A DNA stretch of 64,000 nucleotides from Strigops habroptila. Taxonomy: Eukaryota; Chordata; Aves; Psittaciformes; Psittacidae. The notes under the pieces were generated by a model. That model was not told the DNA's origin, did no database searches, and was given only the letters and a program-made list of their open reading frames with translations. The stretch lies in NCBI RefSeq assembly GCF_004027225.2, contig NC_044283.2:38136207-38200206 (forward strand). The letters are read 5' to 3'. The position numbers and the translations under genes were made by a program. Shown here piece by piece: positions 1 to 11,952 of the stretch. The stretch's first letter is position 1; the number at the start of each line of letters is the position of its first letter.

Positions 1-1480
1 GCTGAGCGATTCGTAATATCGTCTTTGTAGGGAAACCTTTCCTTCACAGCTGCCAGGAGCCGCCTCCAAAGACTGAGGGCTCGCTTCTCTCTTGCAATCG
101 CTTTGTCAATTCCTCCTTCCTTAACAAGTGATCCCAGCTGCTTGGCTTCCCTACCTTCTAGTTCATGACCGTCGGCCCCATTGTCCCAGCACCGGAGCAA
201 CCAGGTGACAATGTGCTCCCCTGGAAGACGGGTGAAATCTTTTCGCATATTCCATAGTTCGGTTGAGGTCCGGGGTCGAGAAGTGACCTCTTCTTCTTCT
301 TCCTCTTCCTCTGACCCACGTAGTAGTAACTCTTGTTCAGGTGCTGTTGCATATAGTAATGGCACTAGGTCTTCATCTTTCTTCGCTTCGCGGGTTGCTC
401 TTTGTGCCTTTCGTCTGCTTTTGCTTACAGGGGCAACAGACATTGTCACAAACTGGACATTTGGTTTAGCTGCAGTGTTTGTCACTGTGGTTGGAGTGGC
501 TGCAGTGTCTGCCACTAGGATTGGAGTGGTTGCAATGTCTATTGCTGGGGTTGGTGCAGCTGTTGTGCTTGGGAGTTGAGTAACACCAACAGCTGCATTA
601 TCTGTTGCTGTCGGGGTTTGAGTAGCTACTGTGCTTGTCACTGGGGTTGGTGTAGCTGCAGTGCTTGGAGTAGCCATATTGTCTGTTGCTGTCGGGGTTT
701 GAATAGCTACTGTGCATGTCACTGGGGTTGGTGTAGCTGTGGTGCTTGGAGTAGCTATATTGTCTGTTGCTGTCGGGGTTTGAGTAGCTACTGTGCTTGT
801 CATTGGGGTTGGTGTGGCTGCGGTGCTTGGAGTAGCCACATTGTCTGTTGCTGTCGGGGTTTGAGTAGCTGTTGTGCTTGTCACTGGGGTTGGTGTAACT
901 GCTGTATTTGAAGTTGGAGTAGTTGCGTTGTCTGTTGTGGTCAGGGTTTGAGTAGCTGTTGTGCTTGTCACTGGGGTTGATGTAGCTGCTGTACTTGGAG
1001 TAGCTGTGTTGACTGTTGTGGTCAGGGTCTGAGTAGCTGCTGTGCTTGTAGTTGGCATAGCTGCATTGCCTGTTGCTTTGCCATCAGATCCAGAGACATT
1101 TTTTTCCCTTTGAAGGTGCTGGATAGTGTTGAGCAGGGCTCTGTAGGCATAGGCCAAGCCCCAGCACGTTGCCAAAATTTGTCCCTCTCTGGTATAACCA
1201 GGACGACAGCCCACCTCATTTAAGTGTTTTACTAGTTTTTCCGGATGTTGCACTTGTTCAGTGGTGAAGTTCCAAAGCACTGGAGGGGCCCACTGGCCTA
1301 GGTACTTGCCCATACTATCCCACACACCTTGCCACTCATAACTGTCCAGCCTCAGGGAAAATCTCCTGGTGGTCCTCCTATATCGTCGTCTAACCCTAGA
1401 CCAGATTCGAACCTGATACTGCTGAATTTTTGACATTAAACGAAATAGGATGTTCCTACGACGGGATGGCCGTGGGTAAA
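1..1480 (-). other. ERV gag-like region (fossil)
   Basis: The minus strand has one long open frame in this stretch, continuing off the window. It has a Thr/Ala/Pro-rich repetitive middle (see 560-1080), then a glutamate run and a segment containing HIVTWLLRCWDNGADG. From memory, that last motif recurs in gag products of bird ERVs annotated in many genomes. Position right after the leader supports gag. The plus-strand frames here, including a Cys/Trp-rich one at 576-911, are antisense shadows. Confidence 0.7.
560..1080 (-). repeat. 81-bp (27-codon) tandem repeat inside ERV gag
   Basis: The marker TCTGTTG (plus-strand reading) recurs at 601, 682, 763, 844 and 931, with a variant at 1012. Spacing is therefore 81, 81, 81, 87 and 81 bp. 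All spacings are multiples of three, so each unit adds 27 (once 29) codons of Thr/Ala/Pro-rich sequence in the gag direction. More diverged units appear to continue toward about 440. Confidence 0.88.
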
Positions 1481-1690
1481 ACACACTCCGTATGTTTGCC
1501 AACATGCTGATCCCCAGCACAATCAGCAGGCAGGTTTCAAGGGTACTCAAAGGCCATCTAAAACCTTCAGAACTCTCAACTGCTGTTGCAAATAGGCTGG
1601 TGGGGGAACAGGGGGTGAAAGAGAATGCTTCCTTCGTAAGTTTACCCCCCGAGGAGAAAAAAAAAGATATGCAATTGCTAAAATATTTCA

Positions 1691-1975
1691 TCACCTCCCA
1701 ATGTATAGTGGTGATGGCCACGCTGGAAGCACAAACCAGACCAGTTTCATGATCAATGAGTCTATTGTATTACAAGTCATTACCATGAAGTACAGTGAAA
1801 CAAGAACCTTAGCCCAGGCCCCCCAGCCGATAAACGCTAAAACAGCAAACAGTGGCTGTAAGTAAGGTACAACATGCTGAAACTCTGAGATCAAGCGCAA
1901 CACGTCTGAGAGCCAAATAATCACCATTGTGACAAGTAGTAACAATGAATGCTTATCACAAATATGATTAAACAC
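1691..1975 (-). other. ERV leader reading frame with membrane-type segments
   Basis: A 94-codon frame opens with ATG 37 nt downstream of the PBS. Its product would be strongly hydrophobic, with about two or three candidate membrane segments, including HSLLLLVTMVIIWLSDVL near the N-terminus and YLQPLFAVLAFIGWGAWAKV in the middle. It precedes the recognisable gag-like region. I do not recognise the protein. It could be a leader peptide or a stretch that is open by chance. It is part of a fossil element and not a host gene. Confidence 0.4.
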
Positions 1976-2011
1976 ACTCTGGTCAGATCTGTCGTTATCT
2001 CAACCTTTCGT

Positions 2012-2029
2012 GCCCCACGTTGGGCGCCA
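2012..2029 (-). other. Retroviral primer binding site, tRNA-Lys type
   Basis: The minus strand reads TGGCGCCCAACGTGGGGC, which is complementary to the 3' end of tRNA-Lys (the Lys1,2 type used by several betaretroviruses and lentiviruses). It starts 8 nt after the LTR end, a slightly longer spacer than the usual few bases. Confidence 0.9.
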
Positions 2030-2037
2030 AAAAGAAC

Positions 2038-2613
2038 TGTCGTGGTTTGAGCCCAGCCGGTAACTCAGAACCACACAGCCGCTCGCTCACTCCCCGCCCC
2101 CCCCCCTTCTTCCTCCCCCCGCTCCCGGAGGGATGGGGAGGAGAATGGGAAGAATGTAACTCCCACGGGTTGAGATAAGAGCAGTCCCGCAACTAAGGTA
2201 TAACACAAAACCACTACTGCTACAACCAATGATAATAACGATTAGTGAAATAACAAGGGGAGAGGATACAATTGCTCACCACCCGCCGACCGATACCCAG
2301 CCCGACCCGAGCAGTGATCTGGGCCTTCCGGGTAACTCCCCCCGGTTTATATACTGGGCATGACGTGCTGTGGTATGGAATACCCCTTTGGCTAGTTTGG
2401 GTCAGGTGTCCTGTCTCTGCTTCCTCCCGGCTTCCCCTCCTCCCTGGCAAAGCATGAGACTGAGAAAGTCCTTGGGTTGGAATAAACATTACTTAGCAAC
2501 AACTAAAAACATCGGTGTTATCAGCGTTGTTCCCAGGCTGAAAGTTAAAAAACACAGCACTGCACCAGCTACTAAGCAGGAGAAAAATGACTGCTATAGC
2601 TGAACCCAGGACA
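2038..2613 (-). repeat. 5' LTR of the ERV
   Basis: This 576-bp LTR begins TGTCCTGG and ends CCACGACA on the minus strand, giving the usual TG...CA ends. A TATA-like GTATATAAACC lies near 2346-2356 on the minus strand. It is followed by the PBS at 2012-2029, which fixes it as the 5' LTR and fixes the orientation. It aligns along its whole length with the solo LTR at 40802-41369. It retains many CpG sites that are TG or CA in that second copy. Confidence 0.92.
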
Positions 2614-4010
2614 ATTTGGAACCAGTAAAACATCCACTATTAGGTAACTCATTGACTGAAAATAGCCCAGTTACTTTTCGAGTGACTACTTTCTGACCAT
2701 TCTGATTCAGTCTCAATAGGCACTTAATAACAACATTTGCTTTAATAAAACTAATAATCCTTCAAATTTTATTTTTTAAGTACTTGAAAAAAAAAAAACC
2801 CAATAATTTGAACTTTTTTCCCTTAAATTATATGGAATACTGTTTACATTTTATCTGCCAATGCACTTCTGTCAGTTACCACTGGTTCTGCATTGCATTT
2901 AGCCTACTGAGTTCCCAGTGTAGAGTTCAAACAATTTAATCATCCAGATTTTCTTATGGTATTTCAGATTTTACATCAGTTCAGGTTTCCTAGCTTTAGA
3001 AAATGGACGGGTGCACATATACATACATGAATAGGCAGTACTTTCTAGAGTTTCCTCTTCATTCACAGTTCTGAAAATTAGTCAGCAAGATTGAGATCTG
3101 CTCTATGCTTGACACCTGTTATTCACATGATTCAATCACAGGTGTGTACCACAATGCGAATGTCTTTCAAATCTATGGTAAATATGTAAAATATACTCTC
3201 AAGAACATAATATGAGTAGTACTAAATATTAAAAGGAGAAAACACGTTGGAGTACTATGCGTCAGTAATTTGGCTGGCTATTACAAGCCTGGTTATTTTT
3301 ATGAAGGGAAAAACAAGGAGGAGAAATGACAGAAGAATTCTGTGGTTATGTTTTTTGTTGAGTTTTTTATTCAGCTTGTACCTTAGAATAGGTAACAAAA
3401 TTACATGAACATGTTTATCACAGCCAGTTTGGGGTCTTCAATCTGTTCTGTATTTAGAAATGGATTTACACACCCCTCCGCAATTCCCAGAAGTGGAACA
3501 TTTTCAGTAAGAAAAATATTTTATGTTGAGAAGTAACATTTTTTTCTATTGCTTAAAACATAACTTTATTAACATGTGTGATAAAGATGACAAAGCTTAC
3601 ATTTTACTAAACTTGGTTATTTTGCATCAGCAAAGATACACCTGCAGCATCTACAGGAACAGCCATTTAAAGTTTGCCAGACATGAATTATGTTCACAAT
3701 TATGAACTATTTTGTTTTCTGAATATAAGGGAGACTTACTTCCTAATGACATAAGAGCTACTGTAAGTCAGTAAACACTAGCAAATTTTGAAGAAGTCAC
3801 TGTTAAAGTAAGGGTTGGCATAGTTCAAGCTACTTCATCAATAGCAGAACACTGCAAAGCCCCTCAGCACACAGAAGTACAATTCATATATGCACTTTAA
3901 ATCTCACATACCTTTCTAGCACAAAAGCCATACAGAAAGCCTAATTAAAATTACAGGGAAGTCAAAAGTCTGCATAAAATCCACAGGCTTTTGAAACACT
4001 TTCAGAGTCT

Positions 4011-4112
4011 GTTAAAAAAATAAAAAATAAAAAAACCAAAAAAACAAAACAAAACAAAAAACCCAAAAAAACCAAAATACCAAAAAAACCCCAGCCAAAC
4101 AAACAAACCACC
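4011..4112. repeat. A/C-rich low-complexity tract
   Basis: Runs of A broken by single or double C (AAAACAAAAC, CCAAAAAAACC). Tracts of this type recur in the window at 29130-29193, 29645-29702, 34568-34708 and 56904-56940. Confidence 0.85.
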
Positions 4113-7100
4113 TCAGATATATCTGTGTGCTTCAGGCTTTTACCAGAGTCATATTCACACATGTTAAGGGTCAAGGTAACCTAAAACAATACCTGGATAT
4201 ATGAATTAAAAAAAAAAAATAAAAAATAAAAAAAATTAATGTAGGGTTAGAGACATTGGAATAATAATAAAAAAATAGATTAAAATTTCATTTGTCTAAA
4301 CACAGTAAGTCAGCAATTCTTAGGGTCACCTCTCCATCACAGTCTCAGAAGCAAGAACATGGCCCTGCTGTAGCCAACTCGTCTTCAAACATGGAAGTAC
4401 CATTTTAGTGTGGATACACATTAAAAAATTCCTGGAATGGTCAGGTATTACTCAGCATTATATAAGATTTTTCACACCAACGAACCACTCTCCACCTACT
4501 AAAACTTTCTATACTTTCTTGAGGAAGGTGACGGTTTTATATAAAATAGCTAACCCTGATTCTAGTTTCATTAGGATTTCTAACTACGAGGTTGAGAAAC
4601 CAAGGACCCTGGTTGTATATATTCACTTTTCAAAAAATATCGTGCCTTGTGATACCACAAGAGAGATTCACTCCTCAAGCAGTTGGCAATTTAAACTGTT
4701 CAACAGTTTCTAGATGGTGCTTGAAACGAAGAATCAGGGATCCTAACAGGAAAACCACAAAAGAGAAAACACAGGGTTTTCAATGTAAGAAATCCATAAA
4801 AGTCAAATTTGAACAGTACAATGAACGTCAATGTAAAAAAAAAAAATATCTTCAGGTTCAGCAACAGCTTCAACCATTAGGTATTTATATTTAAGCTTCT
4901 TAACAGTAATACCATTTAAAAGCGGATGGGGGGGGCGACACACGACGAGGATCCCAAAGATCCTGTTTTCTGGGGGATTTGGATCCCCCCACACCTCCCA
5001 AGACAACACCGAGGTTCAGGTTACTACTAGTAGAACAGTAGTAATTATAAGATGCTGTCATGCACTGTAAACCATTGTTATGCCGCCTTATGCTTTTTCC
5101 AAGTAAATTAACTATCCCACCTCTTGTAAGTTAAAACTGTCTACTGAAGTGGCAATGATTATCCACTGTTTTGTTAAGAGCAGCCTTTTACCTTCCCCCT
5201 TTTTCCTCATTTGGAAATGCAATATGAAATCTTAGTTTTTCTTAGCTCTCAACTTTTAGATCACCCTGAGCTTTGAAAAACCTTTGGAAGCACCCAAGTA
5301 CATGAAAAGAAGGTGAATCTAAAGGAAAAAAACCCAGCTCTTTGATAAGAAGTTGTAATAGCATGTACACACATTAAAATAAAGCGGAGAAAGAAGCCAC
5401 AGGGAATATTATGGATAAATAGTGGAACGTTTACCATTTTAGAAAAGGAAGTGAGCTCTGCTGCCTTGCTACAGGACAGGGATATGGAAAGGAGATCAGA
5501 AGGCTTCTGCTTAGCTTGGAAATTATGAAATACTTCATTGCTTTACAAGTATAAAAACTAGCACAGCAATTTTTAGCAGTTTTAAAGAAAGACATGATAC
5601 ATTCAGGTGCAGAGCATTTTAAGAATCTGAAGATAAATAACAAAGCTGTCTAATGAAAAGAAGTTAAGCAGACTGCATAAATTATGTTAGACAGATTATT
5701 TCTAGGAAATTATGTTGTCACAAACATGACCTACCTATACATCAAAGAAGTGCTGAAGCCTCATGTAAGCAGAAGCAGTTTGGACCAGCTGTCCTTCATT
5801 GTGGGTTTCTAGCTTAGCTGAGGGTTAGACCCTCAAGTCTCCGCTGACAGATGTTTGAGTAATATTTTATTTGGTTGCTTTTGCAAGAAAGGGCTGAAAT
5901 TGCTGACAGTAATCTTAACAGTAACTTGAATTTGCAATGGTACCTGTTTCTCACAGGTCATCTGATGCAATGTTATCTATGTAAGTAAGTAGCTCTGAAT
6001 CTTCCTCAATTTCATGAATAGCCTTAAGGTCTTGGGCAGACAATTTGTTAAAGCTTAGTACTAGACAGAGGGCCTCAAAAACTCAAAAGAAAGAGGAAAA
6101 AAAATGCATAAAGTCTTTCTACTAAACAGACACCACTGTTAAGTGATCTGAGTGGTCAGTTTAACTGTGTTTATCTTTTTAAATGGGAGTTTAAATGTAA
6201 AATCATTACTCCTAAATTAAAGTTGTTATTAAGTACCAAACAATAAGTTATGTTACACCACTCACAGTATGAAATAAAGTTCCCTTTGAAGGCTGATGCA
6301 CTCAGTTTAAAGTCGTGGTTTCTGCAACTATGTGAGAGAAATGCTCATTCATTAGAATCCATCAAGTTTATCTATATTGTCTTTTTGCACTTTTCTGTGA
6401 CAAATGTCTAATTTTAAGTCATATAAACATTATGTATGCAATACCCTCAAGGGTCTCAAAAGGAGAAGAAGCCGCCTTTTTAAGCATCTTAATTTTAAAG
6501 AGATATTTAGGTGAGAATTTCTATTTAATACTATGCTTCCAATATTCTCCATTAAGGCTCACAGTTCATATAGAGCTAACATGTCAAAAGAACCCAATGT
6601 TTGACCTAAGAAACATAAAAAGGAAGTGAAAAGACAAAACTGTTTTGCGTGGAGAAATCGGGGGAACAGGTAGAGAAATAGTAATATCGGGATATACAAG
6701 GCTGTAATTTGGAAAAAGTCCTGAATGGACATTCCTGCATTTTTCTTTCAGACAATTATCCAAAATTTCTAGAGTGACATTTTGTTAAGGGTCAGACAAC
6801 AAAGAGCTGCAGTAAGCTGTTAGGACAAAGACTTAATGTGTAGTATCCTTTTTACAGATTTAGCTGAGAGCTGCCACTAGAAAGTAGAAGTATCAAATTC
6901 AAATCTATTCATAAATGTTCTGGAAGATTGGATTATCCTGTGATATAATTTTTGCTGATAATATGCAGGTAGTTAAGATGAGAAGTATTAAAAAAAAATT
7001 ACTGAAAATACCACCTGAGTGAAAAAAATTGCTGACAAAGTTCAACTCTGACAAACATAAAATGAGACATATGACAGTTAACTTCGCAGTGATGGATTGT

Positions 7101-8958
7101 GAGTTGATTCTCCCTATCCAAAAGTGAGATACTAGATGTACAGATGGGTCTAAGAGGCAAAATAGCCCTTTCTGAAAATCTCTCAGAGACATTACATTTT
7201 GTTATAAAGAACCCAGGTCTCAAACAGAAAATATAAAACAGATGAGAATATGATTTATACAGGATCCCAGAATAACACCTACCTCTTCCAATAACATTGG
7301 AAATACTCATGCTGACCTGCTTATGTTCTGCAAGCATTGTTTTCATACTTGAAGTTTAGTGTCTATGTATTTTGGCTTTACTGTTTCTCTTCAGTCATGC
7401 AATTTATACAAGTATAGTCACAATTTTATTAGTATGCTTAACTATAGCTTCCCTGGGATATTTCCCAGCTTTACCTTTTCTAGACTGTCACCTTTCTCAT
7501 GGTTCACATTCTGCAAGAGCCTGCAGAAAGTCCACAGTAGTCTCCCTTTTCTGAAAAATATCTCAAGTGATGTAGAATCTACCACTACAATAGGATGAGG
7601 TAACAAGAGCAGTTCTTTTGCCATGGTACTTAACTGATCCTGTTTGTTTATTCCTTCTATTTCTTGTAGATTCATTGGAACGCAAAAATCGTCACAGTAA
7701 TAGCTGTCTCCTTCTGAAATGCAAGGCATAAAAGAAAGTATTGGCAAGCAAAATAAGTATTTTCCTGATACTAAACACCATTAATAATTTACCTCTTCCT
7801 TACTGAAGGAAAGGAAAATGGATCAGCTTAAGTGCAGTGTTATTCAGAAAAGTTCAAGGGCTTAAAGTAACAGGTACGCTCAAAGCCATATTAGAATACT
7901 GCTGGAAACAGTATTTTTAACATTTCTTAAAGCTCTTAGGTTTGGATCCTTTTTCTTTCAAATAATCATAGAGTAAATTCTGTTTATCCTAAAAATATAG
8001 GCAGTGTTGATCTTTTTCTTTTTTTTCTTTTTTTCAACAACAGGAAATATGAAGATAAAACTAGAAAGGAGAATCAGCTTTAGTACTGGTAGCAGAAGCA
8101 ATGAGTTCTTTTTTCTCTCTTCTCCTAGATATGTATTCCAGACATTAAATGCAAGAAGCAGTTTCTGAAAGAGAAAAGCATAGCTTCAACTTGTAAAGAA
8201 GGAAAACATTAGCAGGCTGAGTATGGGAAAAGTTAAGGAGAAGAGAGGAAAGTAAGACTCCCTTTCAGCTACAAAAATAGTTCTAACTGAGCTTATGATA
8301 AGGACTATGTGACATACCTGCTAATAACAACAGTAAGAGAGCTGGAACTAACTGGGCCTATCTACCATTATGTGCAATAATTTGTCATTGCCACCAGGAA
8401 AATATTTCTCATTTAGGGAGTAGATAGGCATTTAGAGATGCAAGAAATACAAACCAGCAATTTCTATAGAATTTATAAGAAAATATTCTTGGGCATCTTC
8501 TTTTAAAAGTTAAAAGATATTAAAGTAGTGATTATATCTGCAATTCAGGCTCAGTGTTATAAATAAGGGCCCACATGAACAGTAAAAAGTGAACATAAAA
8601 TTTACCTTAAAAAAACTCCACAATTTTGAAATATTCTTTATATTGCAGACAGTTTAAGAACTTAAGCTTTTTATAATAACTTGTATAATTTAACATGTTT
8701 ATCTGAAGATGATATTTCTAAGCTACTGAGGATTTTTATGTGGAAAAAGGGGCTGATTTTGTCAGCTTGTTGGGAAGTTCTTTAGTTTTTAATCTTCCCA
8801 AACACAAGGACCTTGCTGCAAGCTCCTGCCATCGCTCCATTATTCAAAGCTGTTCTTATCTCCTGTATGACTTATACAACGGCAGCTAATCTTTTTCCTG
8901 ATAAGACAACTTTGCTACTCTTATTTGGAAAAAGCAGCAAATGTCGAGCTCTTATTAA

Positions 8959-8978
8959 AAAAAAAAAAAAAAAAAAAA
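8959..8978. repeat. Poly(A) run, 20 bp
   Basis: Twenty consecutive A directly after a stretch of more complex sequence (about 8800-8958). It could be the tail of an old retrotransposed copy, but I saw no recognisable parent gene and no clear target-site duplication. Confidence 0.8.
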
Positions 8979-11762
8979 GTAGCTTCAAGACTAAACTGTT
9001 TATATCATAGTAGACAAGTCTGTCTACCTTTGCCAATAAACTGCATTGAAATAGAAAACACGTATCATAATTTGTGCTTTACTTAGATGAACATGCTATA
9101 GGTTCTATTTGCAGTAAAAGTCAACTTTTAATTTTGTACAATGACTAACACCAGCGCAACAAAAAAAACAACAATCCTTTAGTAAATTATCTGACTTAGC
9201 GTTCAGATTTAAAAGCACTATTTGTACCTTATTGCTGGGCTTACTTTACATGGAACAACATATAATTCCTTAAATCACTCCAAATACAACTTCAATTTTC
9301 AACAGGAAAGCACTGAGCCCATTTTAAAATAGAAATCTTGAGTTCAGGTAAGTTCAGGCTTAGCAAAAACTCATTAGTTTCAAGGTGTTCTGAAAAAGCT
9401 CAAAGGATTATTTCTTACCTGATTTTATAATTTCTGAAAAAAACTAATATTAACTAAGTTATGGTTTGAATCTTTTTATTCATATTTTAAAATGTTTTTT
9501 TCCCTTTAGTTCCCACAGTGAAAAAATAAATCTACACATCACAACAATCATTGTGGGATACATGGGATATTTACAACTGCGTAACATGAACTACTGAGAA
9601 TACCATTTACCTTCAGATCCCACATTCAGTTAATGACACATATGCTTCTGTCCCAGCTGTTAAGACTGGAGTTATTAAACTAGCCTACTTATCAGCAAGA
9701 GCACAGTTACAGAGCAACAGAGATTGACATGTTCTGCCCAACAGACTTCCTGGGTCTCGCAGGCTGTGATGACCTCAATTACAAGTCAGTAACGGTAACA
9801 AGTCAGGACCTGAGCTGCTCAATTTACTGATAACTTAGGTATGCTTACATAAGCTACAGTTACAGTTTTATTTAAGCGGACTTAAGAAAGACTAAAGATT
9901 ATCTAGACTAGCTTAATGCTGCTGAGTACACCTGGGGTTTAAGTGTCCACATTAAAGCTAACTCAGGTTGACAATAAAAAACCCCCTCCAACCATTCTCC
10001 TCCCTTGCCCAATATTAAATACATAACAAATAAATACTATTAGCATACCGGATGGGACTCATACTGTGAGAAAAATGCAATCAAAGAAAGAGTGAAATAA
10101 GTAATCAGGACAACTTAACTGTGGTGGATTTCTTTTAAGTTAGCTATGTGCTAAAGTGTGCTGCTGAGGGCCAGCACAGGTCTGAAAGGTTTATTATCCA
10201 AAGTCCAAAAACACCCTCTGACACCTGTGCCATTTCAAATAACCTATGAAATTAGCTTGTCTCCTCTCATTTACACGTCTGTGACTTGTGCAACATTCAA
10301 GATACCAACTGTCATATTCAATCCTCACATGGACTAAAGGTCTATGAAATCATTTGCTGAAGCAGTATTACTGTCCTGCTACTGAGACAGTATGTGTTAC
10401 ATAACCTGTAGTACTTTAAAAGCCTGCAAGAAAATACAGGAACAGACTTGCAAAGTATGTAATGTTGGCGAAGAATAAAGCATAAAAACAATGATACCAG
10501 ATAATCAGAAGACACACAACGGGTTCCCTGAGAAGTTGCAGTGATGTAGTCTAACTATCTGGTAAGCTAATCTGGTCCTGGTCCTGCTGCTTTTCTCAGG
10601 GAACTCCTGCCATTCCTGCATAGATGCTCGGCTGTAATGGTTCCCTGCAGGGACAAAACACTCATTTCAAAGACAAAACATGGAACTCTGGAACAGTTCT
10701 CTTGAGGTGAGAAAAGGCTTAGGAGAGTGAGTGAAAGCTTGCAGTTAACTGTGGGAAAAGGACTAGGATCTTTAAGCAGTATGCATCTGTTACATCAGTT
10801 CAACTACAAGCACCTAAATAAAGGATAGCTAGAAATCCTTTTGCTGGATTTCAGAGGCTTGAAGCTAATTCATTTTATGTACTAATCACTATTTTAGCAG
10901 TAAGCTTCTTACTGTGCTAGTGTTTGGTTTTCCTTAACAATTTATACCTCCTTTTTTAGCCCATTACAAAATGAAATAGTTTAGAAAGCATTGGAAGATA
11001 TTCAAAGATTAATGAAAGTTAACTGAACATTACTAATTCACCGATCAAAGGAGAGTGTTTTGTGCGTTTTATAGAGCTAGGAACAATGACCATATTTATT
11101 ATTATGCTTACTACTACAACATTTTATTATTACACAGCTATGTAGTCACAGCTGTCATCTTAAGACAGGAAAAGAAAAATATAGACATATACCGGGACAC
11201 ACAACTCCAGCTGTCTAGCAACACCTAAAAAAAGCCCCCAAAAACCAAGAACAATGCTTTAGTTTTCACTGCATTCAAGGTGAATGTGATATCTGTGACA
11301 CTAGACCTGACCTCATACAGATCCTAAAATGTTACACCACTCAAAAAATCACATCAGACCAAAGGAAGGTTGAGAAGAGCCTCTCTGAGGAGGTACTATA
11401 ATAGGAGACCAAAGCACCAGAGTATTCACTCACCTTAAGAGTCATAAAAAAGGCAAATTAACCTATGCAAGCAATCTACTAACAAGAAGTAGCAGTAAAG
11501 GGATTTTTAGTCCCTAGGAAACTGAGAGTGATGTGCAATAAATATCATAAAGCAACAATATCAGAGCCTGTTACTGCCAAGGAGGGTACACACCCCAAGC
11601 TTGATTGGGGTGCCCCGCAACTGCTTACTCCGGCCTTCTCCCACTGGTGTTGCCTTGACTTTGTGCCTAGCAAATTCAGTTTGACTAAAATCCGTTTCCC
11701 TGCCCTGCGATTAACTGACCCACTTCATGCTTCCTGTGCACAGCTTCCTGAAAGATAAACCG

Positions 11763-11952
11763 ATAATAGAATGATAGTATGGTTGGGATTGGAAGGGACC
11801 TTAAAGTTCACCTATTCCAACCCCCCTGCCATGGGCAGGGACACATTCCACTAGAACAGGTTGATCAAAGCACCATCCAACCTGGCCTTGAACACTGCCA
11901 GGGACTGGGCAGCCACAGCTTCTCTGGGCAACCTGTTCCAGTGTCCCAGCAC
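11763..11952 (-). mobile_element. CR1 LINE 3' tail
   Basis: The plus strand shows the reverse complement of the classic CR1 3' end. GGTTGGGATTGGAAGGGACC is followed by CCCCCCTGCCATGGGCAGGG and AACCTGTTCCAGTGTC. Only about 190 bp of the 3' end is present, as expected for a 5'-truncated CR1 copy, and it carries several substitutions, so it is old. Nothing of the CR1 reverse transcriptase remains. Confidence 0.95.

Larger units (their letters stand above)
1..2613 (-). mobile_element. Endogenous retrovirus, betaretrovirus-like (ERVK type), 5' part
   Basis: Seen: reading the minus strand from 2613 downward there is a 5' LTR, a primer binding site of the tRNA-Lys class, a leader and the beginning of a gag region, and the element runs off the left edge at position 1. 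Pol, env and the 3' LTR would lie outside. Known: this order and a PBS starting TGGCGCCCAAC are typical of betaretrovirus-like elements, which are common in bird genomes. The gag frame looks largely open over the visible stretch, but whether the whole element is intact cannot be judged here. CpG dinucleotides are still frequent in its LTR, which suggests a fairly young insertion. It lies outside both host genes. Confidence 0.9.

Noticed and set aside
576-911. Repetitive Cys/Trp-rich plus-strand frame
   Set aside because: Antisense of the 81-bp in-frame repeat of the ERV gag region, so its repeated pattern only mirrors that array.
11528-11758. 76-codon frame next to the CR1 tail
   Set aside because: It is richer in GC than its surroundings but carries no known motif and may be degraded repeat sequence. 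Not enough to call a gene.
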